Assembly (NCBI GenBank): GCA_013399855.1
Contig: VXAY01001953.1
Span: forward strand, 435,936 to 499,935
Direction: 5' to 3'
Length of the DNA: 64,000 nt
Source: Oxyruncus cristatus
Lineage: Eukaryota > Chordata > Aves > Passeriformes > Cotingidae
The translations under genes and the position numbers were made by a program. This document shows, piece by piece, positions 36,640 through 49,500 of the stretch (the stretch's first letter is position 1; each line of letters opens with the position of its first letter). The notes beneath the pieces were generated by a model. That model did no database searches and was not told the origin of the DNA. It saw nothing but the letters and a program-made list of their open reading frames with translations.

Positions 36640-37227
36640 ACTGCATCGAACAGACATTCCTTTCCAGTGCTGGTGTGAAACTTCCAGATGATCTGTAACC
36701 CTCCAAGTTAATAAGACAGAAGACTACTAAAACAAGACGACAAATTAGTGAAGATATGGCTTTAAGAAAGAATGACAGGATGCTTTATGCTCAAATACCA
36801 GTTCTGGTCATTCTAGTAAATATTTATTATTGCTGCCTTTTTTTAGCACATTTGTATATGTGCTTATTAAAAAGATAATATTGAAATAAGAACAAACTAT
36901 CTGTAAGTATAGATTAGGTACCGTCAGACTCAATCTGTGCTTGTTGTGTCTGAAAGATTTAAGTGGTAACTTGTTTCATAGCTTCAATGTACCACTGACT
37001 TGGTGATCTGAACTTTTAAGTACAATGAAATACATTGAATGATTCAGATTAACCAGTTCAGATAATTTTTTTTATATAATTTAGATTCATCTAATGATTG
37101 TATAGAACACTTTTCAGTTTACTAAACCCCAAAGTTCCTTGTTGTCACAAACTTGTATTCACCAATATTTTTATCAAATTCAAAACAACATACTGGTTTG
37201 CTTAAAAATGATAAACTTTGAGTCCCC

Positions 37228-37235
37228 TGTAAATA
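37228..37235 (+). promoter_or_regulatory. Pumilio response element-like motif in the 3' UTR
   Basis: TGTAAATA matches the UGUANAUA element bound by Pumilio proteins, which repress translation or promote decay. It lies in the inferred NDFIP2 3' UTR. An eight-base match in AT-rich DNA can arise by chance; the location is the only extra support. Confidence 0.35.
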
Positions 37236-38158
37236 ACTCTGCATAAATGACTGTTGGAATTGCTTCTTAGGAAATATGTCAAAATATATTTTGTAACATC
37301 ATATTCTCTAAATTTTGTTTAATCTTAGAGCTATATACATATTTTTTGTTAATTGGCTATTAAGGGTATAGTTATTATAGATGTAATTTTGGAGGTTTGT
37401 ATTCTTGAGTTCAGTATAAATACAACATCCACACTGAGGGCTTCTCAAAAAAAATCATATCGCTATCTTATAATGCTTGTTTAGAATAAATACTTTGCCA
37501 TTTTGTAAGAATAAACTAGTTTAAATGCAAGGTAATTTGGGAAGTGATCTATGAAAGGAAAAAATATTTTAGAGCTCTGAAAGTAGAAAATATGTGTTGC
37601 ACCTCTCCCAGTATTCATTTAAGGTATACCATTACTTTCTTATAAATATCATCTCTTTAAGGGGTACTGTCTATTGTTCATGCATGTGTGGTTTCTTTTA
37701 AAGTTTATGAAATTTATACATCTCCTTAAGTAGGCGAATACATCTCTCAATCCTTTGTACAACTGGAATCTCAGTTGCAAAGATAGATTGGTTGTTGGTT
37801 GCACCTTGGAGGGGAAAAAAATAAAAATACTTTCCTCCAGTTTTTCTTTTTATATTAGAATTCTAGCTTTTTATTACTAACATTTAAAAACAGTGGGGTT
37901 TGTTGTGTTAAGCTAGTTCTGTATTGAGTTTTGTATCTATAATGAATGTTTAAAATATACGTATGTAAACTGGTCAATTATTCATTTTCCTAATCTTTCA
38001 GAGATACAGATAGTGACTAAAATTTTAGGGGCACCTCTACTTCTCTATGGAAAGAAGAAAGTTAAGTATTATGTTTGGTATCCTATTGGGATTTCCTTCT
38101 AAACTTACCTGTTTTTCTGTTATTTTGCATTCACTGTCCAGATGAAAAAGAAGTGGAT

Positions 38159-38164
38159 AATAAA
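38159..38164 (+). terminator. NDFIP2: Poly(A) signal AATAAA, likely distal end of NDFIP2
   Basis: A canonical hexamer followed within about 45 bases by a G/T- and T-rich run (gtgtacttggggattttttt), the usual arrangement for cleavage and polyadenylation. It is the last such arrangement before the CR1-bearing intergenic DNA. Confidence 0.6.
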
Positions 38165-38185
38165 GCATTGCTTTGTTTTGCTAAT

Positions 38186-40008
38186 TAAAACAGTGTACTT
38201 GGGGATTTTTTTTGTACTTCATGTTGAAAAATGCACACTGCAGTATTTGTATCAACATGTAATTATAGAATAGAAAAATCACTTGGCAAAATAGGTACTG
38301 ACCAATCCTCTCTTCTCTTTCTCATCTCATATTTTATATGAAGAAACTGTTAGGACATTTCTTTTAAGGAGTTAATGACTCTTCAAGGCATGCGGTATTG
38401 CCTCATTCTCTATGCTTACCAGTATCAACTAGTACTATCTTTCAACTATATCCATTTTCCCATATTATGTAGTAGATTTCAGATAGAATTATTTCTCTTT
38501 CGTCCACTGCATTTTACAGAAAGCTTTACAGAGATACTTTGTGTACTACCTTAGGAAAACTGTCATTTGGACAGAAAGAATATGTAGAGTTAAAAATGTA
38601 CATGTTATCTAATCCTTTATAGTTGATGCAGCAGTTTGGAAGCCTGAAATCTCATCAGCAGGAGGAAGGGAACTGGGACACTGTTTTCAAAGACTCTGCA
38701 ATCTATTCCAGATGTGTCAAATGCTGCATATTTTCCTTGCTATTTCCTGTGAGCTTGGTTTGGAGCAGCTGGCTCTGTGGTTTAGAGACACCTGGCCAGC
38801 TTTTCTTTGTATCTTGGGGGTGGCAGGGGAAGAAGCTCCAGTATTGCAGTGAAGTTGACTGTAAACAGATTTTATATGAATACAAATAAATAAGGCTTTG
38901 AAACTTGGGGCAAAAACAGCTGAAGGAGGGGAACTGAGGAGAGAAAATTCCACTTTATTTGAGCAACTGGCATTATGATAATTTTTCTAGTTCTGTCACC
39001 TACTTCTATTGATGTAGACACCACAGGAAGATTGACATCTTGAATATGATTTAGGTAGCCTGTGGGATTCTTTTAACATATTTCAGAAATGATCCATAAC
39101 TCACACTTGCAGTCTTCTTACAGAGCAGAGGTTGTCTCCAAGCTTCTGCTTTGCTGTCTCATCCCAGAGTGTGGACACAGTCCTCATCCTGCAACACCTT
39201 TTAACCTGATTTCAACAGGTTACTTTCTGTATCTGCTTCCCTCCTTTTGAACAATGACAACAGGTGAGGAAAAGTGGCTTTATTCATGTGTTACCATGAC
39301 ATCAGAAACCTTTTAATCTCTTCCACTTTTTGAGAATGTTTTCCCATAATACTCTGCATTAGTTCATCCTGTGTTGTTGCTTGCATTGTTCACTTAAGCG
39401 AAAAAGTTTATCTCATGGAATGACTATAGCTTCCTGGACTTTTGAAGAGAAGGTGAATAACCTGTGGTATGGAAACAAATATCTCTCAATAAGGAAAAGA
39501 TATATTCCTATCATGCTAAAACACTATTGGCATATGTGCACATTCCACCCAGAAACAGTGGAGTCCAGTGTATTGTTTCTTCTGTGTACATTTTTCTTTT
39601 CCACCATCCCGAGATCTTTACCTTTTCTCTTTATAATTCTGAGGATACTTTTACCATCTGTATGTTCTCTACTTAGCATATGCTTTCCAGTTCCGTATCC
39701 CTTCTCCTTTCTCTATGCACTACCTATGCACACAGCAAGGATAGGCAGAAGGCTACTCTACTGCTTGTTGACTGCAGTTAATAAATAAAACACTTCGCAG
39801 CTCCCAAGAGTTATTTTTTGTCCTCTGCAGTGATGGCTTGTATGCTCATAAATCCGTATTTTACAGGTAAGCCAACTTTTAAAATCAATGGCTTTCAGAC
39901 AACTGAAAATGCTTAAAATATGTAACTATGACATCCACCTGTTGTAAGCTTTGTGTGGGCAAGTGGAATTTAAAATGACAGCAGAATTTGGCTGGTGTTT
40001 GAGTCTGC
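38186..40008. other. Intergenic, nothing recognised
   Basis: Directly downstream of the inferred NDFIP2 end. Two open frames (38623-38889, 88 codons; 39381-39788, 135 codons) lack any recognisable domain or composition beyond chance. No repeat is recognised until the CR1 tail at 40009. Confidence 0.6.
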
Positions 40009-40062
40009 ATAGAATCATAGAACCATGTAGGTGGGAAAGGACCTTTAAGATGATCTGGAAAT
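40009..40062 (-). mobile_element. CR1 3' tail remnant
   Basis: catagaatcatagaaccatg, taggtgggaaaggaccttta and agatgatctgg match the reverse complement of an avian CR1 terminus including the ATTCTATG-type repeats. Only about 54 bases are present. Confidence 0.75.
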
Positions 40063-40834
40063 TTTTCCCTGATACATAGCTGCCTTCCCCCCCACAACCC
40101 TTTTAAAATGAAACAAAGTGAGCTTTCCTGGATTTTTACCTGTGATATATTTTCTACATGAGGGAACTGGCATGCAGTGAGGCTTAGAAGTATGACAAAC
40201 AGCATCAGCTCTCCAGCTATTGTTACTTTTTTTAGTGTGTAAACCAGAATGGTGTCTATTCAAAGAAGTTTAAAATTATTTTGTTCTTTCATACTGAGGG
40301 ATGGTCACAGTTATCTCCATGTTTTTACTTCTTTTAGTCTTCACTTTTAATTTTTCTTGTGGTCAAAGAAACTCCATGCTTGTGGGGGTTATCCTTGGTG
40401 TAATATGAGAAGTTTTTCATTGAGTCTTCATTATAATAGCTGCATAGATGCTGATCTTTCTTAGTTTTCTAGGTTGGTATAGTCCTGTGACTTCCAAATG
40501 CCCAGTTACACATGGAACATGGACTCCTGCTGCTATAAGTTGTTTGAGTTAAATAACTATAAATATATAAACTTTGCTTGGATGCATTCATTAACCAAGT
40601 CTTTTAGTTTAATGTAATTGCAGTAGCATTGCTGGTCAGTCCACTTCTGCTCCTGTTGTATGTAGCTGGTGAGAGCTTTCTCCTGGAGTCTGAAGTTTTG
40701 GGTGTATTTTGTGTGGGTGTTAGAGCAAAGTCTGCAGGTTTTACTGGTGGAAGCGTTACTGGAATAAAGCCAGTGCTAGTCATCATGTAAGTGGTAGCAT
40801 GAGCACCTACAGGACCATTGCTTACTTCCACAGG

Positions 40835-41163
40835 CCTACAGGAAGGCTGGATGGGTACTTTTTACAAGAGCATGTAGTGACAGGACATGGCATGATGGCT
40901 TCAAACTGAAAGAGAGAGACCAGGTTTCAGTTAGATATTAGAAATTCTTTACTGTGAGGGTGGTGAGGCACTGGAACAGGTTGCCCAGAGAAGCTGTGGA
41001 TGGCCCATCCCTGGAAGTGTTCAAACCCAGGTTGGCTGGGACTTGGAATAACCTGGTCTAGTGGAAGGTGTCCCTGCCTACGGCAGGGGTTTTGGAACTA
41101 GATGGTCTTTAAGCTCCCTTCCAACCCAAAGCATATATGATTCTATAATTCTTTGATTCTTTG
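40835..41163 (+). mobile_element. CR1 LINE 3' end fragment, sense
   Basis: ggctggatgggtactttt, gtgacaggacatggcatgat, gcactggaacaggttgccca, cccatccctggaagtgttca and ggcaggggttttggaactag are in CR1 3' order, ending with ccttccaacccaaagcatat and terminal ATTCT-type repeats (gattctataattctttgatt). The last part of ORF2 and the 3' UTR remain, with frame breaks. Confidence 0.88.
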
Positions 41164-43384
41164 ACTTCTAATTAACTAATTTGGCACTATCTCTTTTTCA
41201 TAGAATTTTCATAGAAAGTCTTTATGGGGATTTTCATCTTAAAGGATGCCAAGTTGTTTTTGATGGAATAAATTTAGCTCTGTACCTTTTGAAACAAGGA
41301 ACTTCTGAAGACAGCACTATCAATTCACTTCTCTGTATTCTCTTCTTCACAGAACAATGGAAATAAATGATGCAGATTGAATCAATAAACCATTTATACC
41401 TGAAATGTGAATCAGATCCCAATTTAGAAGCTGTTACTCTGAGGATAGTCTCGCTGTGGTTAAACAAAAACCAGGAATTTCTATTGTAAATAATTATCAG
41501 TCATTTGTAGTGTTACTGTACTTTGTATTCTCAAGTGCTGCTATTTTTCCCCCAAGAAGTCAGAGTTTTGGGGGTTTTGTGTTGTGTTTGTTGTTTTTTT
41601 GCTGTTCTTTATTTTGTAGTAAACTCGCACCAGTTCTGCTGTTATTTATCATAATGTGGACACACAAAAGTGCAAGAAACACAGCATAATCCTGTGGTTA
41701 CAAAATTTTTAAGTTTACACATTCAGAAGTTAATATGTTTTTGAATTCTGACTGAAAGCTGACGTGACCTGTTGGACTTGGCAGGTTACATATGACTTGG
41801 CTCAGTTCTCTGCCTAATTCCTCCTTCATAATGATGCAGTGTGCTCTGGATATGTCATAGATTCAAGCTGAGATTGCTGCATATTCAGCAGATTCACTGT
41901 GAAGGAAGAAAGAGAAAAAAGAGGAGAAGGACTGCTTGGACCTTTAACTCTGGGTTTGCAACAGCTGTCATAGCAGGTATTTCTAGCAAGATGACAAGAG
42001 CACATCTGAGTGCAGTCTTTATCCCCTCTTCCCCAGCTGACCAGCCATTTTGTGTACCTATGTAATCGGTGAAAAGGGCCCTCAGGTTTTTTTCCTGGAG
42101 ACAACTGAAATAGCAAATTCTCCATCCTTGGACAGGGAGAAGAAGATCCCAGCTGGCTATCAACTCTACAGCACTTGGCCAGCAGCTGTTAGCCTAACTG
42201 GCCTCACGGGAAACGCCTCTCCATGATATCCTGCCTTGCCAGCAAGAATGCAATCTGCAGTCTTGTCTTTGATGGTACAATCTGTGTCGCATATGCAGCC
42301 TTCTCAACTCTTTCAACACTGAAATTTACATTAATGAAGAAATCAGTGTTGTCAACTTTTTATTTTGCTACAAATCTCATGATGTTGAGTACCTTTTTTA
42401 CCCTTTTGCTTAGTGTGGTACCTACACAAGTTTAGGGTTGAAAAAGGTGTGTTCCCTCCCAGCGTGCTTTTTGAAATCTCATAGATGAATGTGATGCATT
42501 CATTAACACTTGTTCCTAATTCTGAGCGGAACCCTGCGCAAAGGGGTTACTAAGACTTGTGACTGGCTGCTTCAGAATTACTCCTAAAATTTGCACTTTT
42601 TAAAGAGAAACTGCTGCTTACTAGAAATATTATCTATCCAGCAACAGCTAGAGGGAGATCATAGACCAGAACAAAAATAGTTCTTAGTAATAGTGTCTAA
42701 TAAATTATGTTTTTCAGTGAGTAAAAAAAAAATCAAGTACCATGTTAAAATTCTTATGTTGCAGTGTTTTTTTTACTTGCTTCTAACTTTGATTTTCACG
42801 TTTAATGGGAATGGAGGATGTAGACAGCTAAAGGCTGAGTATTACCATTCCCAAAGGCTGTTACTTAATTTGGTTGTCCTTAAAGCGTTGTGCATCTATG
42901 CACTGTGAACCTGAAAATTACTTGGGGAGGTTTCAAGAGCAACAAGAATTCAAGAATCAAATTGATAAAGGAGGTATACCCAAGAAATAAAGCAAAAAAA
43001 AATTCCCTATAAAGACAACTAATTATTTTGTAAGTTGAGGAAGATACCTATTCTATAATAATAATTAGCTTGAAATTTTGTGCACTTGCCATTTTCTGAG
43101 AAATGTCTTGGGTAAAGTGGTGTTGGGATTTTCTTTTTACCTCCATGATCAGACTCTTCAATGGGATGTCATGAAACGGTTTCAGTTCTTAAGACTGGGT
43201 ATAGGTGTTAAATCTGACAAGTATGTGTGATACAGGATAATAATGATTCTTGTCTACCTCAGTTCTCCTAAAGATGTATAATGCAAGAAGATCCTGCATC
43301 TCTGTTGATTCTGTAATATAAAAATGAATAACTTGATAATACGGGAAGATACATTGTTCTTTATTTGCCTTCTGCTTTCAGAAA
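41164..43384. other. Intergenic, no gene recognised
   Basis: Contains a purine-rich run near 41901-41930 and several small open frames on both strands at 41820-42440 without recognisable domains. No known repeat family is seen. Confidence 0.6.
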
Positions 43385-44140
43385 GTCAAATAACTGTACA
43401 AGGTCCTGTACCTGGGCTTGGGCAACCCACAGGATTCAGTACAGGCTGAGGGGTGAAGGAGTTGAGAACAGCCCTGCAGGAAGGATTTGGGGGTGCTGGT
43501 GGATGAGAGGCTGGATGTGACCCGGCAATGAACACTTGCAGCCCAGAAAGCCACCCGTGTCCTGGGCTGCCCCAAAAGCAGAGTGATCACAAGGGCGGGG
43601 AAGGTGATTCTGACACTCTGCTCTGGTGAGACCCCACCTGGAGCACCCAGCTCTGGGGTCCCCAGCACAGGAAGGAAGGACACTGACTTGTTGGAGTGAG
43701 TCCAGAGGAGGGCCATAAAGATGATTAGAGGGATGTAGTATTCTCCTGTGAGGAAACACTGAGAGAGAGCTAGGGTTGTTCAGCTTGGAGAAGAGAAGGC
43801 TTTGGTGAGACCTTATAGCAGCCTTCCAGTACCTAAAGGAGGCCTACAGCGAAGATAGGGGGCAAATCTTTTAGCGAGGCCTGTTGCAATAGGACAAGTG
43901 GTAACAGTTTTAAACTGAACAAGATTAGATTTAAACTAGATATAAGGAAGAAATTTTTGATTATGAAGGTGGTGAAATACTGGAACATGTTGCCTGGAGG
44001 GGTAGGTGCCCCTTATATAGAAAGATTAAAGGCTAGATTGGACAGGGCTCTGAGAAAGCTGACCTAATTGCAGATGTCTCTGCTTATTGCAGGGTGTTTG
44101 GACTAGATAACCTTTAAAGGTTTCTGACAACAAACTGTTT
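43385..44140 (+). mobile_element. CR1 LINE fragment, sense, old
   Basis: Starts at aaggtcctgtacctgggctt (ORF2 region after the RT core), proceeds through gatttgggggtgctggtgga (DLGVLVD), gtgattctgacactctgctc and gttcagcttggagaagagaa (LFSLEKR), and ends in ggactagataacctttaaag. The ORF2 frame has several breaks. The 3' terminal repeats are degraded. Confidence 0.87.
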
Positions 44141-44605
44141 TTAAATGTTATCACACAGCTTTTTTTGTTGGTTGTTTTCCTCTGCGGATTTTATAAAGTC
44201 TTGCTCATTATGGTATCTGTGCTATATAAATACTATATCTAGAATTTGATCTCTCTCTGTGGTCCATGCCTGTGAAGTGATTTACTGTGTTTTAGGTACA
44301 TGCAGTATACATTTCAGTTATGATATCAAGAGAAAAGGTAGTGTGGGAGTTATATTTGAAAAATAAATCTAGTGAAGTTTGCATTTGGTTTGCTTTAGAA
44401 GTTTTACCAGACCATTTATTACTTCTGCATCTCAGCCCTAAACTGTTAATTGTAGTGATAATGGCAATTTTTGTGTCTTTATTTCCTTAGATCTTTTCTT
44501 CTGTTTTTGTCAATGGTTTAGCCCTGTGATTTTTGCACAGGTTTTTATCAACCCATAAATTTTGCTAATAGGTCAGAAAAGTTTGCATAGACAAAACAGA
44601 TTTCT
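44141..44605. other. Intergenic spacer, nothing recognised
   Basis: AT-rich sequence between the CR1 fragment and the LTR candidate, with no repeat or coding feature seen. Confidence 0.6.
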
Positions 44606-44610
44606 TGACA

Positions 44611-44805
44611 TGGGGATTAATATTAAAATTTATTGCTACACAATAAGAACTAAGGGAATATTTATGTACACAACATCTCTAACTAGTTTTCTTATAATAA
44701 CAAACTTATATATTTACAAATACCACCCCTCCTTTTCTTCATAAACAGTCTAGAGGAAGAAGGAGAAGAAAAAGTCTTTAAGGTAACAGTGCCAAATCAC
44801 CGCAG

Positions 44806-44842
<37 letters not shown>

Positions 44843-45683
44843 GGAATGTAGGGGAGTCTGCCTCCCACTGCTAGCCACTTGTCTACTTGTCTATGGCTAC
44901 TGAGGGTTTACCATGGGCTTTGAGGGAACACTCGTATCACCATGTTGTCACCATGGAGTAATGGGCTCCGTGGAGCTTCCTTCCACGAGGAGTTTTGGGG
45001 GGTTTCCTAAGAATCACCACCCCTTCCTGGGTCACAGGGATTCTGGGTTTTTTGGCTCAGTCCATACCCAAGAATGCTCTCCGGTGCTATGTCCTGCTGC
45101 TCCAAGTAGTTTCTTCTCTCGCTCTCTGGAATTCTTCTGACTTTCTGCTTTTGGCCAAATGCCCAATCTTGGCTCTTGGCTGCGGTTGGTTACTCCAATT
45201 CACCACTGCTCCCCCATTTGCAATGAAAGGGGTCATCTTGTCGTCACACCCAGTCCAAAATTGCACCGGGCCCCGCAATACTGGGGGCTTAGTGTTTGGC
45301 TCAGCCCTCGGACTAAGGCCCATGGTCATGAGGGGCTCGGCCCCGCAGTGGAGAGTTCACCAGCTTCTTTAGCATTTTGTGGCTGTCATTCTTCTGCAGT
45401 TTGTTTCATGCGGCTTCCAGGTGATTTAGTTTTGGCTTCAAGCCATCCCTGCCCTCCCTGGGCCAGGCTAGGCCCTGGGAGGGCCCACAAGCCCCAGGCC
45501 CAGCCGGGCCAGGGCGTGCTGCCACGTTAACTCCTTAATTTCTTCTGCCCACACGTTTCTTTTCTGGTTTGTTAAGTATGTCATTCATAGAGATGTCACA
45601 AAAGTCTTGATTGGCTACTTGGCCTGAATTTCACCTGGAGTTAACCATTTTCTACCCCAATATTGGGGGGATGGGCTAAACAA
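44611..45683 (-). mobile_element. Probable solo LTR of an endogenous retrovirus
   Basis: About 1.07 kb, bounded by the direct repeat TGACA (44606-44610 and 45684-45688), fitting a 5-bp target duplication of ERVL-type integration. On the minus strand the unit starts (T)TGTTTAGCCC and ends AATCCCCA, near the canonical TG...CA. Near the minus-strand 3' end there is a TATATAAG box (44712-44705) and, about 70 bases on, AATAAA (44634-44629), as expected for promoter and poly(A) signal in an LTR. The interior is much more GC-rich than the flanks and includes a CT/AG tract. No gag, pol or primer-binding site is seen. The family is not identified, and the very short U5 is unusual. Confidence 0.58.
44806..44839. 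repeat. (CT)n microsatellite
   Basis: Near-perfect CT dinucleotide tract of about 34 bases, inside the LTR candidate (AG on its sense strand). Confidence 0.93.
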
Positions 45684-45688
45684 TGACA

Positions 45689-46319
45689 GTTTTTGACGCC
45701 TGTGCTAATGCTTTGTGCAGTGTTTAGCACAGTCCCCACTCCCCATCTTTTTTAGAACTTCTCATTATAGACCATCTGTGTTACAAAAGTGATTAAACAG
45801 CTCATGTGTGTGATTTAATCCAGATTTGGGGCTTGTGAAATGCATAGAAGGCAATCCAGTAGTATTTATACTTCTAATTAATACAGACTTGTTTTTCACT
45901 TCAAATGAGAAATACCATACAGTTAACTCTCGGCTATCCAGAGGCAGTTTATCTGTGTGGTGAATTGGTGAATCTCACGGCCTGACACCTGTACTGGTCT
46001 TGTTTGGCTGCCAGGATCTGTTTAGTCATGGTGACCATACTGCTCAGAGCTTTGATTTAGGTTTGAGTTTGGAAAGGTTACATTCTTTTTTCGTGAAAGC
46101 AAGAAATGGGGCTCAGACTGATGTATATTGCATTTAAGTTCCTTTATGAGCCCAGTTTTAGGTATATTACTTGATTATACAACAGGTTGAAGCTGAAATC
46201 CTACTTTCAGGATTATTTCTACATTTGGTGTAAATTAAAATCATCTTTCCCAGGTATCCCAACTCCAGGTTTCAACAGCTTTTTACGTGCTTTCCTTTGG
46301 ACCAATAGTTTCCACACTC
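45689..46319. other. Intergenic spacer, nothing recognised
   Basis: Sequence between the LTR candidate and the next CR1 remnant. No coding, RNA or repeat feature is identified. Confidence 0.55.
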
Positions 46320-46515
46320 AGTGCACAATCAGTCATTTGGGTTGGAGGGGACCACTGGAGGTGATCTGGTACAAACTTCTGTTTAAAGCAGAGCCAGTTC
46401 TGAATTCAAACTGTATTGTTTAAGACTGTGTCAGATGGGTCTTAAAAACCCCAGAGCACAATAATTTCCCATGTGTCTTGGGTGACTTGTCCCAGTGTTT
46501 CATTATCCTCACTCG
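46320..46515 (-). mobile_element. CR1 3' end fragment, old
   Basis: On the + strand tgggttggaggggaccactg, gaggtgatctggtacaaact, gcagagccagttctgaattc and cttgtcccagtgtttcatta follow the reverse complement of a CR1 3' end with many substitutions. The right edge fades out and may reach about 46600. Confidence 0.65.
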
Positions 46516-49500
46516 TTCTCATCACTGACCAAGTTTTGATGTGGCACGTGCTTGGGGCCTCCTTCCACAGCACCCTGGTGTTCCAAGCTTCTTCCAGGTC
46601 TCTGAGTTACTGAGCAGCCCTGCAAACTGCTCTGCTGTCAAGTCACAAAGGTGAGAAAGCATTTTGAGAGAAAAAGTGTCCAACCTCTAATGAATTACTC
46701 ACATTTCCAATTCTGAAAAGGTATGGTGGGTCTTCCACTATTTCTTGCCAGCTTGTTTAAACATCTTAACACTAAGGGCGTTGAATGCTGTGAGTACTCT
46801 GAATCGTTCATAACATTATCTCCCCCCCCATTATCTCTTCCTCAGTACATGACATCTGGGTATTCTCCTATGATTCCGATTTCAGACTAACTGATTGTTT
46901 AAGTACCTGGATCATTTGCTGAGGGACTCATGTCATCTAATTTCATTTGCCTAAAAGTTCACATTCGTCACCTAGTCTAGTTAGTCACCAAGGATTACTC
47001 TGTAGTCAGACCAAGAAATGCATCTTCAAATGATGCTTCTTTCCACCCAAAGCCGTATGTCCAAAATGGAGTCAACGGAGTCAGTGTTGAAAAGTGTTGG
47101 AACTGCAAACTGCACCTTTCAGTACCTTATAAAAAATGTGCCCTCCAGGAAGAAAACAATAGCTTTTGGTCACAATGGAGCTTGCTGAAGAGTTCCTTGT
47201 TTATTTCTTTCTGTGATATTCAGTAGTGCAATTTTCCCCAGCTTCCAGTGTTCCTGCACTTTGGGAACATCTGTCTTGTGGGTGAGGATACCACGACTTC
47301 CAGAGTTGCCAGTCCCATGGGTTCTCTCCGGATCCTGCCTTGTATTTGGCAATTGACTTCAGTCTGTGGTGCTTTGAATGGAATGGTTTGGGCTTTGTGA
47401 AATCCTGTTTTCCTACAGACTGTGTTTCATAAGAAAATAAGGATCAGCTGTTCGGTCCCTTCTGATCCAAGAACTGTCAGGACATAATAGAACAACTATG
47501 CAGATGTCAAATTTTTTTCACAAAATGTATCATTGAGCTGGGGGACTCCTTCCCCCAGTATTTTGGTATTTGTTGTGATTAAAGTAGGTAAGTTCTTTAC
47601 AAAGACCAAAGAAACCAATTTACATGGCTAGGCTCGTTTTTGGCATGGCTTATGGGGGCTGTATGTTTTCACAACAGAGCTGGCAAGGTGTGTTAAGAGT
47701 GCCACACAGCAAGCTGCTAGTCAAAATGACTGTCATGTTCCCAGCTCGTTTGTGTAGTTTATGAACAGTCTTTCTAGTTATTTTGAGATTAATTGTTACA
47801 TGAGTGATTTTGAGAGGTTTCCCAAGTACTCTGAGGCCTACAGCTCCATTAGATTCCTGAATCCTCCCCCTGTGATAGTGAGAGCTTTACCAGTTCTGAG
47901 TCTTAAACACTTGGCATGATGACTAACAATCCTGCTGCAGGAGTGCCGCTCCACAGCTAGGCAGCACTTTCAGGATGGGGCTTAGAGACTTGCACTGACA
48001 TGAATTAAGCAAATTTTCCAAGACACCTTTGGACACTCAGTGCTCTGCAGCTGCAGAAAGGGATCCTTGACACCCAGGCCAGTGGTGCAGAACGGCTTGC
48101 TCAAATTTGCACTTGCGTTAAAATGCTGTGACTGTGTGATTTCCAGGCAGGTAGCAGAAGGTGTATGTTAGTATTTGATTGTCATCCTGTGTGATGTAGG
48201 AACGCCTCCCTGCTCCACTCCACATCCCATCTTCTGGCAGGCCAGTTTCCACACAAAGGAAGGAAGTTGCAGCAAGCTTTGAAAATATCCCTGGTTACAA
48301 ACAACTATGAAAAGAAAGTGTGTTACTGAATACACTCTCCCTGCCCAGACAGAGAGACCACACTTTGTGGTTTCACAAGCTGTAAGGCCTCAAGTCCTGC
48401 CAATGTTAGCATATAATCTTCTCTTGGTCCCCTTGCTCTTGAAGTGGGAGGGGAGTTTAAAAGAGGTTGAAGTTTCTTCTAGGACTGAAGTTTCATCTGT
48501 TTTTAAAAAAATCTCAATCAGTGTCTTTGGTTAAAGAATAAACACAGAAAATGTGACTTGTTTTAATATTTTAGTCATGTTTTCCTCCTCTGGGTTTCTG
48601 TAAAGACGGAAAGGGTGACAAAGCTGTTGACACAAGCATAAAGGATAACTGGTTGCTCTCTGAGGGGCTGGATGGGTATCTGGAAAGTAATGCTTTGCCT
48701 TCAGCCCTGGTGGTTGTGCCCGCTCAGAAGGCTTGATAAAAACATTTAATTATTTTTTTTGCTTTATCATTGTTCTACTGAGAGGAGGCTTCCTGAATTC
48801 AGCTATATAAACTTCTAACGAGTGACTGATTTGTGAGACTCCTTTCCACATTAGCAAACAGTGGGAATGGGAGGGACGCTCTCTGCCCTGTGGCTGTCCC
48901 CTCCACCCTGTCCCCTCTCCTGGGGCCTAACTGAGGCAGCAAGAGCTTGACCCAAACTCACCAGCTGAGGAATACAGCAGCTGGACACCCTGTTTCTGCA
49001 CCTTGCTGTATCAACACCAAAACAAATAGTGACCTTATTGTGAAACGGGTGACGTGTACTGTCTATCCTGGCTGATGAGAGACTTCTCAGGTCGAATGCA
49101 AACAGCTCTTGCTAGATGCTGGGGCCCATACTGTTGTTGACATAGCGATAAAATAGAGTTTGCAGTGTACAGTGTCCCTTCTTTCATTGCTTGTGAAAGG
49201 TGTAGTGCGTCCAAGCACCAAAAATGCAGTGGGTTTGGATCTGGCGTGTCATGCTTTGCAAGGAGAGACCCCAGCATCTGTCTGCATGGGGCATAACATG
49301 CCCTCCTTCCTCTTCTTCTACCTTCTGCTCCCAGGGTTGGGGTTCTTCCACAGACATAAGGAGCTCTGGATTAATTTCTCCATAAAAAGAGAAGACACTT
49401 CCTTGAAATAATATTTTCTGCATGTTGATTAGGCTTAATGTGTTCCTGGAAATGGGATTAAGAACGAGAACTGGGGAGAAGCCCCAAGCCTACATAAAAA

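Larger units (their letters stand above)
36640..38185 (+). other. NDFIP2: NDFIP2 terminal exon 8, 3' UTR (inferred)
   Basis: A pyrimidine-rich acceptor (ctctttctttatctccag) ends at 36639, the first good one downstream of the exon 7 donor. The segment is AT-rich, free of recognised repeats and has no long open frame. It carries several AATAAA hexamers (37485, 37510, 37819, 38159) and a Pumilio-type TGTAAATA at 37228-37235. I end it about 20 bases after the 38159 hexamer, just before a G/T-rich stretch. The exact cleavage point, and whether earlier signals are used, cannot be read from DNA alone. Confidence 0.7.

Noticed and set aside
38623..38889. 88-codon + strand frame just after NDFIP2
   Set aside because: No domain, no promoter or splice context, and the length is within chance expectation.
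39381..39788. 135-codon open frame on the + strand ending at an AATAAATAAA
   Set aside because: Composition follows T-rich background DNA (Phe, Leu, Ser runs), with no recognised domain; the poly(A)-like word is common in AT-rich DNA.
45087..45329. 80-codon minus-strand frame in the LTR candidate
   Set aside because: It lies in what should be U3 of an LTR, is short and shows no retroviral domain.
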